From M3007 sp964484205 (GTDB taxonomy: Bacteria; Bacteroidota; Bacteroidia; Chitinophagales; Saprospiraceae), in NCBI GenBank assembly GCA_964484205.1, contig CAZAEZ010000001.1:186001-250000 (forward strand): a stretch of 64,000 nucleotides of DNA, read 5' to 3'. Below the pieces are notes generated by a model. It did not search any database, was not told where the DNA came from, and worked only from the letters and a program-made list of their open reading frames with translations. Positions within the stretch are counted from its first letter, which is position 1. Every line of letters begins with the position of its first letter. Made by a program: the position numbers and the translations under genes. Below are positions 44,080-52,674 of this stretch, one piece after another.

Positions 44080-44204
44080 AAATTATCGTTTTGGTAAAAC
44101 CGGATTAAGGTTGTTAACTGCCGCGAAAAATAGAGTAAAATTGGCAAACGCTTCCAACCCGGCCCGGTTGATTTTGTTAAAAAAGGCTTTTTGGAAAGTC
44201 AAGG

Positions 44205-45179
44205 TCATTTCAGCACCTGGCAAATCATGTCGACGTCCTGTTCCTGCATGCAACGAAAATGGCCTTTCGGGCACGCGGCATAGCCGATTTTAGAACAGGG
44301 CCTGCATTTCAGTCCCTGAACCTGCATGCTGACATTTTGATTCTGACCTTCCGGATAGAACGGGTACATGCCAAATTCGGGTACGGTGTTGCCCCAAATG
44401 GAGACAATTTCCTTGCGGAATGCGGCTGCGATATGCATGAGGCCCGAATCGTGTGTGGCCACTTTATAAGCCTGCCGAACTACGGATGCAGACTGGTGCA
44501 ACGATAATTTTCCGCAGAAATTGAAAACATGCGGGCCGGCCTGCATAGCCACCAGCGCACCCGTTTCCTGCTCGGCCTGCCCGCCAAGCAATACAACCGG
44601 CATCGGTAAATTCCGGCAAACGGCTGCGATCTTTTCCACCGGAAATCGTTTGGTTGCATGGTTGGCGCCAATGTTGAACACGATGTACCGGCCTGGCCCG
44701 AGGTCGGCGTCGAGGTCGCCGGGAATTACTTCCTCGCGCCCCGGAATAAAATAGTCCAGGCCTTTGCCGTCATAGCGCACTCCAAGATGCCGGACGGTTT
44801 GCATATACCGGTCGACAATGTGGATTTCAGGGAGGCGGTTTATGCCCAGTTGTACAAGCAGCCATTTTTCAAAATTTAGTTTGTTAAAAGACTTCGATGG
44901 GCGCCGCAGTGTCCATTTGACCCGGGCACTGCGCAAATTGTGGTGCAAATCAATAACCCAGTCAAATTTTTCCCGCCGGAGTACAGGCATTACCTGCGCC
45001 AGGCCTTTTTCAAACGTATGAATACGGTCGAGGTATGGGTTGGCCGAAAGCACCTGCGCAAATTTTTCCTTGGTCAGGTAATGCAGTTCCGCGCCCAATT
45101 GTTGCTTCAGGCACCGGACAACGGGGGTGGTCAATACAATGTCGCCAATGGAGCTGAAGCGAAGGAGCAGAATTTTCAT
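44205..45179 (-). CDS. Glycosyltransferase family 9 (heptosyltransferase-like)
   Basis: A 324-residue GT-B enzyme from ATG 45179. The N-terminus MKILLLRFSSIGDIVLTTPV is the GT9 signature, followed by DWVIDLHHNLRSARVKW. The C-terminal half has VFNIGANHATKRFP and VATHDSGLMHIAAAF (donor site) plus a C-terminal cysteine-rich tail (CRPCSKIGYAACPKGHFRC). The family adds heptose or similar sugars to lipopolysaccharide core. Six cysteines in the tail could bind zinc, which is unusual enough to note. Confidence 0.88.
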   Translation of the reverse strand: MKILLLRFSSIGDIVLTTPVVRCLKQQLGAELHYLTKEKFAQVLSANPYLDRIHTFEKGLAQVMPVLRREKFDWVIDLHHNLRSARVKWTLRRPSKSFNKLNFEKWLLVQLGINRLPEIHIVDRYMQTVRHLGVRYDGKGLDYFIPGREEVIPGDLDADLGPGRYIVFNIGANHATKRFPVEKIAAVCRNLPMPVVLLGGQAEQETGALVAMQAGPHVFNFCGKLSLHQSASVVRQAYKVATHDSGLMHIAAAFRKEIVSIWGNTVPEFGMYPFYPEGQNQNVSMQVQGLKCRPCSKIGYAACPKGHFRCMQEQDVDMICQVLK

Positions 45180-45229
45180 AATGTGCGTGCGATTCAGCAA
45201 AAACCGGTTTTCAGACCCGCCGGATACTG

Positions 45230-46651
45230 TTATTTGTTGGAAAACACCATGTATTCCCAGGGCTTCAGGTTGAGCGTAATTTCCCGGGTGAGTTGCAGGG
45301 TGCTCCGACCAAAAACATTGGCATACGGCCCAATGGCATCGGAGCCGGGTCGCAAGGTTACCGTCGTGCGTTCCTTGCTCAGATTCAGAATCACCACGAC
45401 CCTGTCGCCGTTTTTCTCCCGGGTAAACGCATAAACTTTGTCATCGGCATCCGTGGGTATTTTTTGGAGCCGCCCGCCGGCCTTGCCTGCCCATAAGGCC
45501 TGGTTGAAATGGTGCAGGGTGCATAACCGCGAAAAGAAGTTTTGTTTAGCCATTCCCTTCCATTTAATGGGCGATTTTTCAAAAAAATCAAGCCGCTGGG
45601 AGAGGCCGTCTTCCTGGCCGTTATAAATCATCGGTATGCCCTGCCAGGTAAAAGCCAGGACGTTGAATGCATCGGCTGCCGGGCCGTAGAGCTCGGTTTC
45701 GGTGCCATTCCAGGTGTTCTCGTCGTGGTTTTGAGTAAAATACAACTGAAAGTAATCCGGCGGGTATTGATCGTTCAAATAGGACAAAAGGGTGTCCAGT
45801 GATTTAGCCGTTTGGTTGCCGGCAGCAATATCTTTCGTGATGTCTTTCCATTTCCAACCGTAATTGGCGTTGAAGCAAGCCTTAAACTGCCCTGGCTCGT
45901 TTTCCCATTCTGCAAGCATAAACACCGGTTTTACGGAATCCAGCGCAGGGCGCACTTCTGCCCAGAAATCCGTCGGGACCAGGCCGGCCATGTCCACCCG
46001 GTACCCGTCTATATCGCACTCCCGTATCCAGTATTGCATGGCTTCAACCATGGCTTTCCGAAGATCGGGGTTGTCATAGTTCAGGTCGCATACGTCGCTC
46101 CAGTCTTCAATCGGTTCGCCTTTTTCGTTTAGCGGCACGGTAAAATCGCCGTTGTATCGGGTATAATATTCGGGGTGTTTATTTTTCCATACGGCATCCC
46201 ATGAGGTGTGGTTAGGAACCCAATCCAGGATAACTTTAATTTCCAGGCGGTGCGCTGCCGCCACCAGGTTCTTGAAGGACGTTGTAGTGCCATAATCGGG
46301 GTTTACTGCATAATAGTCGCGCACGGAATACGGGCTCCCCAGACTTCCTTTTCGCCGGTCTTTGCCGATGGGGTGAATGGGCATAAGCCAGAGAATGTCA
46401 ATCCCAAGGTCTTTTAGTCGGGGCAATTGCGCTTCCACGCCTGCAAAATTTCCTTCTTTGGAGAACTGCCGGACATTGCATTCGTACAGAACGCCTTGTG
46501 TGGCCCAGTCAGGCTCGGCGAATTTTCCGGTTGCGGACTTTTTGGGAGAGGCGCTTGTCGTAGACACTGAAGAATTGGATTCATTTTGGCAGCCTGCAAA
46601 GAGGATGCAGAGCAAAAAAAGTACGTGTATTTTATTCAACGGTATTTGCAT
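45230..46651 (-). CDS. Alpha-amylase family (GH13) lipoprotein
   Basis: A 473-residue protein from ATG 46651; the open frame runs further upstream. The signal ends in a lipobox (LFAGC). GH13 motifs are in order: DWVPNHTSWD, GYRVDMAG with the nucleophile Asp near residue 220, MLAEWENE with the acid/base Glu near 247, and QNHDENTW with the third Asp near 309. The C-terminal beta sandwich holds RVVVILNLSKERTTVTL. It cleaves alpha-glucans at the cell surface or in the periplasm. A phosphosugar mutase-like gene lies 676 bp further upstream, which fits a glucan-use group. Confidence 0.9.
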   Translation of the reverse strand: MQIPLNKIHVLFLLCILFAGCQNESNSSVSTTSASPKKSATGKFAEPDWATQGVLYECNVRQFSKEGNFAGVEAQLPRLKDLGIDILWLMPIHPIGKDRRKGSLGSPYSVRDYYAVNPDYGTTTSFKNLVAAAHRLEIKVILDWVPNHTSWDAVWKNKHPEYYTRYNGDFTVPLNEKGEPIEDWSDVCDLNYDNPDLRKAMVEAMQYWIRECDIDGYRVDMAGLVPTDFWAEVRPALDSVKPVFMLAEWENEPGQFKACFNANYGWKWKDITKDIAAGNQTAKSLDTLLSYLNDQYPPDYFQLYFTQNHDENTWNGTETELYGPAADAFNVLAFTWQGIPMIYNGQEDGLSQRLDFFEKSPIKWKGMAKQNFFSRLCTLHHFNQALWAGKAGGRLQKIPTDADDKVYAFTREKNGDRVVVILNLSKERTTVTLRPGSDAIGPYANVFGRSTLQLTREITLNLKPWEYMVFSNK

Positions 46652-46730
46652 AATTTTTTCAGCAAGCATCTGAATAATCGGGCCAATAAGTGCTAAGTCG
46701 CTACCGGGAAGTAGGGCGGTTGAACTATGC

Positions 46731-47321
46731 TCAGTGGTCCGTTGGCAAAGAACCGGCTCCAACAACACGAATCTGAATACCTGTCACATTCAGGCTGGTG
46801 TTTCCTTTCCAAATCATTAAAAAACCCTTGTCGTTAACCGCCCAGGTATTGTTAATGTAGGGATCTTTGCAGGACAGGTAAAGTTCATTTTTTTGCACAT
46901 CCCAGTTCCATTTGCCGGTATCCACAGTTTTGCCATCAATGAGAATATCAAACGTTTGATCTTCCCGGAATTTCAGCCATTTCTTTTGGTAGTTTTCATG
47001 TACTGTCGTGTCGCTCGGCTGATAGGCCATGTTCAGATGCCAGTAGCCTGAGCTCAGATAGGCCCGGTGGCTGGCAGTGGCCGGCGGCAAGTCATCCACA
47101 GGGACATCAACCATGCGGGGCGGCTCTTTTACTTGATAAATTCCTGCGGAATCGGGGTGATATTCATGAATTACCCGCGAAGCATTCCAGCCGGAAGGAC
47201 CTTCCTTTTGGGCAGGCTGTTCGGCGTTGATCGGTTCCGGATCTTCGGTTTTTTTCAAATTCTTGCATGTTGCCCAACTTATGATTGCGACAAAAATGGC
47301 TAGTAAAATATTCAATTTCAT
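46731..47321 (-). CDS. Exported protein of unknown function
   Basis: A 196-residue protein. The N-terminal hydrophobic segment ends in WATC, a poor lipobox, so lipidation is possible but uncertain. The charged linker contains many Pro and Glu residues. The C-terminal 110 residues look like a lipocalin-like barrel (WLKFREDQTFDILIDGKTVDTGKWNWDVQKNELYLS then GFLMIWKGNTSLNVTGIQI). That strand pattern is seen in lipocalin-like Bacteroidota proteins. No ligand can be named. It lies between the amylase and HAD genes in the same direction, with short gaps. Confidence 0.6.
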   Translation of the reverse strand: MKLNILLAIFVAIISWATCKNLKKTEDPEPINAEQPAQKEGPSGWNASRVIHEYHPDSAGIYQVKEPPRMVDVPVDDLPPATASHRAYLSSGYWHLNMAYQPSDTTVHENYQKKWLKFREDQTFDILIDGKTVDTGKWNWDVQKNELYLSCKDPYINNTWAVNDKGFLMIWKGNTSLNVTGIQIRVVGAGSLPTDH

Positions 47322-47326
47322 AATAA

Positions 47327-48007
47327 TCAGGATACTTCACGCAGGTTAAGCTGCGCCAGTAAAGTATTAAAATTCAGGTTTTCAAATCCCGTAATTGTCA
47401 AGTGCGCCTTTGGTAGCAGGGCCGGTTGACCAACCCCTACCACCGTAAACCCGCCGAGCAGCGCCGCGTCGACCCCGCGCACGCTGTCGTCAAAAACAAG
47501 GCACTCTTCCGGTTTCAAATGCAAGGCTGCTGCCGCGAGTAAAAAACATTGTGGATCGGGTTTAGGTTTTTTTATGGCATTTCCGTCCAGCACAACATCA
47601 AAAAAGGCGTCAATGTTGGTAGATTGAAGCACAACCCGCGCATTTCTGGAAAGGGAAGACAACGCGGTTTTTATTCCAATTTCCCGCAATTGTCGCAAAA
47701 AGAAGAGCACCCCTGGCAGGACTTCTCCCGGTTTCATGGTAGCGATCAAATCCTGGTACCAATTATTTTTCACATCGGCCCAATGCAATTTTTCGGCTTC
47801 CGGGATATAAATATCACCCCACTCCAACACCTTCTCCAAACTGGCCAGGCGCCCGATGTCCTTCAATTGAACACTTTTTGATTCCGGAAAATCAAAGCCC
47901 ATTTGATTGGCAAGCCGGCGCCAGGCCTGGTAGTGATATTTTCGGGTATCAACGATCACACCATCCAGGTTAAAAATGCAGGCTTTGAAGTGTTGCATCA
48001 TTTCCAT
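47327..48007 (-). CDS. Beta-phosphoglucomutase-like HAD protein with Asn at the nucleophile
   Basis: A 226-residue HAD protein (ATG 48007 or 47998). It has FNLDGVIVDTRKYHYQAWRRLA in place of the usual FDLDGVI, the cap helix region, ALSSLSRNARVVLQ, KKPKPDPQCFL and LVFDDSVRGVDAAL. These are the motifs of beta-phosphoglucomutase. Asn13, encoded by AAC at 47971-47969, stands where the nucleophile Asp should be; the second Asp (Asp15) is kept. The family converts beta-glucose-1-phosphate to glucose-6-phosphate in maltose and trehalose use. The loss of the nucleophile makes normal activity doubtful. An amylase gene is close. Confidence 0.8.
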   Translation of the reverse strand: MEMMQHFKACIFNLDGVIVDTRKYHYQAWRRLANQMGFDFPESKSVQLKDIGRLASLEKVLEWGDIYIPEAEKLHWADVKNNWYQDLIATMKPGEVLPGVLFFLRQLREIGIKTALSSLSRNARVVLQSTNIDAFFDVVLDGNAIKKPKPDPQCFLLAAAALHLKPEECLVFDDSVRGVDAALLGGFTVVGVGQPALLPKAHLTITGFENLNFNTLLAQLNLREVS

Positions 48008-48069
48008 TGCTATTTTCCTTAATCCAGCTGCGAAGTTATTGTAAATTTGACGGAAAGGAAGCAGCAAAA

Positions 48070-48103
48070 AAGCGCCGGCAGGTTGGTAAACCTGCCGGCG
48101 CTT
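48070..48103 (-). terminator. GC-rich hairpin terminator
   Basis: A 13-bp perfect stem (AAGCGCCGGCAGG and its complement) closes an 8-nt loop. It follows the thioredoxin-repeat gene on the - strand and is trailed by T residues there. Confidence 0.8.
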
Positions 48104-48130
48104 CAATTATTTATGGATTTTAACTGTGGG

Positions 48131-51100
48131 TTAACGTCCAATCATCAGTTTGCGAACCCCGAACTCCGTACCGGAATGGAAGCGCACCAGATATACGCCT
48201 TCGGGCAGGTTCGTACAATCCAACCGAACGACATATTGACGATCAACATGTTGGCGCGACAATACGCGGCCGGTAATATCGACCACACTGATCTCAAGCG
48301 AAGCATCCGGCATGTTGGCAAAAAATATTTGCGCGACACCGCTGGTCGGGTTGGGCCGGATGGATACGCCGCTCAGCCAGGCAGGTTCGGCGGTGCCGCT
48401 GGTATTGCCCACCACGATACCTTCCAGGTTGATCAGTTTGCAACCCGAGGCATCCACAATTTCTACGAAATAGGTGCCTGCGGTCAATCCTTCCAAATCT
48501 TCAGTGTCGCCTACTATTTCGCCCGATTCATTGGTCCAGATGAAGATAAGCGGCTGATTGCCTCCAGAAACGTCAAGATTTATAGATCCAACGCCTTGGT
48601 CGTTTACATCGGGCTGAACCGTCGTGCCGTTCAAAACAATAGGCTCCGTAATCCCTACAATAAAATTACAGGAGCCGACATTTCCGTTAGCATCGGTAAA
48701 CGTGTACAACTGCTTCGTTTCGCCAACCGGAAAGGTTGAGCCACTGGGCAGGCCTTCTTCCAGATTCCAGGTGCCGCCATTTATAAGGCAATTATCCTGT
48801 GCAACAGGCGCGTCATAAGTCACGGTGTTCTCATTCCAGCAAGCTACAATATCGGCAGGACAGGTAACTGAAGGCGGCAAATTGTCTTCAATGGTAACCA
48901 CCACTGTCGTGCTGGATGTGTTTCCGGCCTCATCACTGGCTGTAATGGTTACAACCTGTTCGCCCAGATTGGAACAATCAAATGCCGAAGGCGAAATTTC
49001 CACCAGCGCAGATGTACAATTGTCCGTTACGGTAGCATTTAAAGATTGCAGGGTGACCGTAGCGGAACCACTGGCGTTCAATGCCAAACTGGTGTTTTCC
49101 GCTTCAATTTGCGGCGCCACATTATCGACATCCAATACTTCATAAGCTTCTGTAAAAACACAACCATTTACGTCGGTAACGGTAGCGGTGTAGGTGCCGG
49201 CAGCCAGATTCTCAATTAGTTCAGCAGATCCGCCATTATTCCAGGCGTAGGTGTAAGGCGCCGTACCATTGCTAAGCGCCAGCATTACCGAACCGTCTGT
49301 ACTGCCCGGGCAACTGGCATGCACAATTGTCGGTTCTGCACTGATCGCACAGTCGAAGGCATTCACAACCACTGTTTGTTCGTCCGTACAACCATTGGCA
49401 TCCGTCACAACTACCGTGTAAGCGCCGGGAGCCAGGTTTTCAATGCTTTGGGTCGTTTCACCGGTACTCCAGGCATACGTATATCCCATTGAACCACCCA
49501 TTGGGCTGGCAACGGCGGCACCGTCGTTTGCACCGGCGGAAGTTTCTCCGGTGGCGGCGGCATTTGCTTCAAGCACTTCCGGTTGCGTAATCGCAACTTC
49601 CAGAATGGCCGCGCAATTGGTATTGTCGACCACCTCAACGGTGTACGTACCCGGGGCCAGATTTGCCACCTCTGAAGTAGTGGCGCCGTTATTCCAGGTA
49701 TAGGTTACCGGATCATTTGCCCCGGTAAGCGCCACTGCCGCAGTGCCGTCGTTCGCGCCGTTACAGGTCACGTTTGTGTTGGAAACTGTAGCCGACATGG
49801 CACAGTTGAACGCATTTACGACCGCTGATTGCACCGCCGTACAGCCATTTGCATCGGTGACAGTAGCAGTATACGTGCCGGGCGCAAGGCCGGTTAAGGT
49901 GTGCTCCGTTTCACCGGTGCTCCACAAATACGTGTATCCGGCAGTACCACCATTGGGTCCTGCAGTTGCGGTACCGTCATTAGCGCCTTGCGCTGTTTCT
50001 CCAGTCGCAGTAACATTGGGAGCCAAAACAGCAGGTTCAGAAATCACAACGGTTGCAGAGGCGGAGCAGTTTTCACCGTCCGTGACAACCACCGTGTACG
50101 TCCCTGCTGCAAGGCCGGTAGCCTCGGCAGTAGTTGCGCCGGTGTTCCACTCGTAAGTATACGTTGCATTCCCGCCGCCGCCGGTTGCAATGGCTATGCC
50201 ATCTGCCAGGCCGTTACAGGAAACGTTGGCGTTATTGTCTACATCGGCAGTAACAGCCTGGCTTTGAGCAACAGCCGTCGAAGCGATTGCCGTGCAGCCA
50301 TTTTCACCATTGGTAACCACGAGCGAATAGGTACCGACTGCATCAACTGTTGGTGATGCGGTTTCGGCGCCCGACAGAATATTGCCGTCGGCAGTTGTCC
50401 ACAAATAGGAAATTGCAGGTCCCTGTGCGGATGCAGTACCGTCCAAAACCAGTTGCGTCGTATTACAATTCAGGTTTCCGGGAGTTTCAGCACTGGCCGC
50501 CGGCGGAGTAGTGTTTTGCTCTACCACCGTAGATGCAGCGCTTGTGCAGCCATTGTCCGGATCTGTGACGATCAAATCGTAAGTACCTGTTTCAGCGACA
50601 CTTGGAGCCGGAATATTACTGGTAAAGCCATTTGGACCCGTCCAGGCAAATTCAGCCGTTTGCAGGGTTGAAGTGCCGTTTAGTTCAACCGCAGTTGCCG
50701 TGCAGGTTAATGTACCCCCGGAGGCAGTTGCACCCGGCGGGGCGGTATTCGTAGCAACTTCCGCCGTGGCTGAATTCGTACAGCCCGTTGTTGAGTCTGT
50801 AACGATCAACACATACTCCCCGGATTCTGCCACGGAAGGATTCTGGAGTGAGGATGTGTAGCCATTGGGGCCCGACCAGGAGAACCCGGGATTGCCGGCA
50901 TTTGTTGTTGCCTCCAATTCAACCTGCGAAACCACACAAGTCAGGGCGCCGCCGGTTGCAGTAGTAGAAGGCGGAACCGTATTGCCGGTAACAGCCGTTG
51001 TATCTGCTTTTGTGCAACCATTCGTCGTATTGGTTACTACCAGGACATAGTCGCCGGTACCATCTACCGTGGGTGTGTAGGTATCGCCACCAGAAACAAT

Positions 51101-52474
51101 GTTGCCACCGTTGATCGCCTGCCAGGCGATGCTGATATTGGCTCCCGTTGCGCCGCTACCGCTAAGTACGGCAGTGCTTTGCGCACAGGTAATTGCCATG
51201 GCCGGTCCGGCTTCTGCTTCCGGAGGGTCGACGGTGCTGGACACTGTAATTGTGGCAAAACCGGAGCAATAGGTATCAACGTCTGTGACTTGTGCGGTAT
51301 AACTCCCCGCAGCATTTACCGTAGGCATATTTGTGGTTCCACCTGAAACAATATTGCCACCATTTGAAGCATACCATTCAAAATTATAGTACCCGCTGAA
51401 GCCTCCCGTAGCCGATGCATTTAATTGAATTGATTGCGAGGTGCAACTAATCGTACCCGGCGGATCAATGCTGACGGACGGGTAAGCCGGCGGGGCCAAT
51501 GTGGTCACCAGTGTTTTGGTGCATCCACTGGCATCCGTTACCGTACAGGTATATGTTCCCTGGGAAAGTGGTGAAGCTTCTTCCCCGATCATCCCGTTGT
51601 TCCAGTGGTAACTAAGATTGGACCACCCTCCTGAGCCTTCAACTGTGATACTTCCATAAATGCCGCTACATCCGACAGGGGTAGTTCCGGCTAATGCGAG
51701 ATCCAATGGCGCAGGCGGGTCTTCCACCATAATCGGGCCTGTTTCGCCCAGCCAGCCTTGTGCGTTCGTAATGGTGCACGAATACATGCCGGCAGGTATG
51801 TTATTCAAATCCTGGGTAGTAGCCCCGTTCGACCATGAATAGGTGTACGGCGCAGTGCCTCCGGATACTGAAATATTGATGGCTCCGGTACTACTTCCAT
51901 AACATCTGGTGTTTGTGACACCGTCAACATTTGCTGTGACCTCCAACGGCGGACAGAGCGATGATCGGGCAGCCCACAAGCCGGCAGCGCCTTGCTGTCC
52001 TACTTCATACACTTTTTTATCAGCCGGGCAAATCATGAAAATTGTTGGATAATACGAAACCTGGTACAAGCCCATAATACCGGGATAATCGGCAATTGGA
52101 TATGGCGTTCCCGCCGTCCAATCGCCAACAGTACCGCCTACGCAACCGGGGTCATTCCAAATGCAGGGTATTGAAGTACTGGCATCGCCCTCGATACTAA
52201 TTACATAAGCTTCGTTCGTCCCCGGAGGGCCGTACTGGTCCCAAATATCTTTCAAAGCGTGCGTGTTATGATAATTCCAGCAAGGAACGCACCAGGTAGC
52301 AAAAACATCCAAGTATACCGTTTTGCCCTGATCAAGCAAACTGTATAGGGTAATAACATTGCCGTCAATGTCGGTAACGGTAAAGTTGGGTGCTGTGCTA
52401 CCATTGGGAATTTGGGCAAATGCAGCAAAATGCCCAACCCAACAAAAGGCAAGGAGTAGTAGGATTCTTCTCAT
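48131..52474 (-). CDS. Secreted thioredoxin-fold protein with SprB-like repeats and T9SS domain
   Basis: A 1447-residue protein. A signal peptide (residues 1-20) is followed by a redoxin domain (about 22-175) with the active CxxC in ATWCVPCWNY (Cys62, Cys65). Next come about a dozen 70-90-residue repeats of the SprB/PKD-like type, each with strings such as YTYSWSNGATTQDL, AGTYTVVVTD and GCT, then an HYR-like domain (SVTCPADIVACW) near residue 1215. A type A sorting domain is at the end (SIRPNPTSGVAQIFF and LPEGVYLVRFHS). A thiol-redox head on a long surface stalk is unusual. The substrate is unknown. Confidence 0.85.
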   Translation of the reverse strand: MRRILLLLAFCWVGHFAAFAQIPNGSTAPNFTVTDIDGNVITLYSLLDQGKTVYLDVFATWCVPCWNYHNTHALKDIWDQYGPPGTNEAYVISIEGDASTSIPCIWNDPGCVGGTVGDWTAGTPYPIADYPGIMGLYQVSYYPTIFMICPADKKVYEVGQQGAAGLWAARSSLCPPLEVTANVDGVTNTRCYGSSTGAINISVSGGTAPYTYSWSNGATTQDLNNIPAGMYSCTITNAQGWLGETGPIMVEDPPAPLDLALAGTTPVGCSGIYGSITVEGSGGWSNLSYHWNNGMIGEEASPLSQGTYTCTVTDASGCTKTLVTTLAPPAYPSVSIDPPGTISCTSQSIQLNASATGGFSGYYNFEWYASNGGNIVSGGTTNMPTVNAAGSYTAQVTDVDTYCSGFATITVSSTVDPPEAEAGPAMAITCAQSTAVLSGSGATGANISIAWQAINGGNIVSGGDTYTPTVDGTGDYVLVVTNTTNGCTKADTTAVTGNTVPPSTTATGGALTCVVSQVELEATTNAGNPGFSWSGPNGYTSSLQNPSVAESGEYVLIVTDSTTGCTNSATAEVATNTAPPGATASGGTLTCTATAVELNGTSTLQTAEFAWTGPNGFTSNIPAPSVAETGTYDLIVTDPDNGCTSAASTVVEQNTTPPAASAETPGNLNCNTTQLVLDGTASAQGPAISYLWTTADGNILSGAETASPTVDAVGTYSLVVTNGENGCTAIASTAVAQSQAVTADVDNNANVSCNGLADGIAIATGGGGNATYTYEWNTGATTAEATGLAAGTYTVVVTDGENCSASATVVISEPAVLAPNVTATGETAQGANDGTATAGPNGGTAGYTYLWSTGETEHTLTGLAPGTYTATVTDANGCTAVQSAVVNAFNCAMSATVSNTNVTCNGANDGTAAVALTGANDPVTYTWNNGATTSEVANLAPGTYTVEVVDNTNCAAILEVAITQPEVLEANAAATGETSAGANDGAAVASPMGGSMGYTYAWSTGETTQSIENLAPGAYTVVVTDANGCTDEQTVVVNAFDCAISAEPTIVHASCPGSTDGSVMLALSNGTAPYTYAWNNGGSAELIENLAAGTYTATVTDVNGCVFTEAYEVLDVDNVAPQIEAENTSLALNASGSATVTLQSLNATVTDNCTSALVEISPSAFDCSNLGEQVVTITASDEAGNTSSTTVVVTIEDNLPPSVTCPADIVACWNENTVTYDAPVAQDNCLINGGTWNLEEGLPSGSTFPVGETKQLYTFTDANGNVGSCNFIVGITEPIVLNGTTVQPDVNDQGVGSINLDVSGGNQPLIFIWTNESGEIVGDTEDLEGLTAGTYFVEIVDASGCKLINLEGIVVGNTSGTAEPAWLSGVSIRPNPTSGVAQIFFANMPDASLEISVVDITGRVLSRQHVDRQYVVRLDCTNLPEGVYLVRFHSGTEFGVRKLMIGR

Positions 52475-52674
52475 AAGTTAGCGAATAATTTAGGTGCACA
52501 AAAATTAAAGCGGAAATATAGGAGTTTTAACAGATGCAAAGCCTATTTACACAAATTAATTACTGCGCTGTCGCCGGTCTTACAAGCTTAAATTCCTGAA
52601 AAACTATTGTCCAAAGGGAATAATTTGCCGGCTTAGCGAAATTTTGCTAAACCGGCGGCATTGGAGATCCGGCA

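Noticed and set aside
46652..46768. N-terminal extension of the amylase
   Set aside because: The open frame continues upstream, but the lipoprotein signal starts at ATG 46651.
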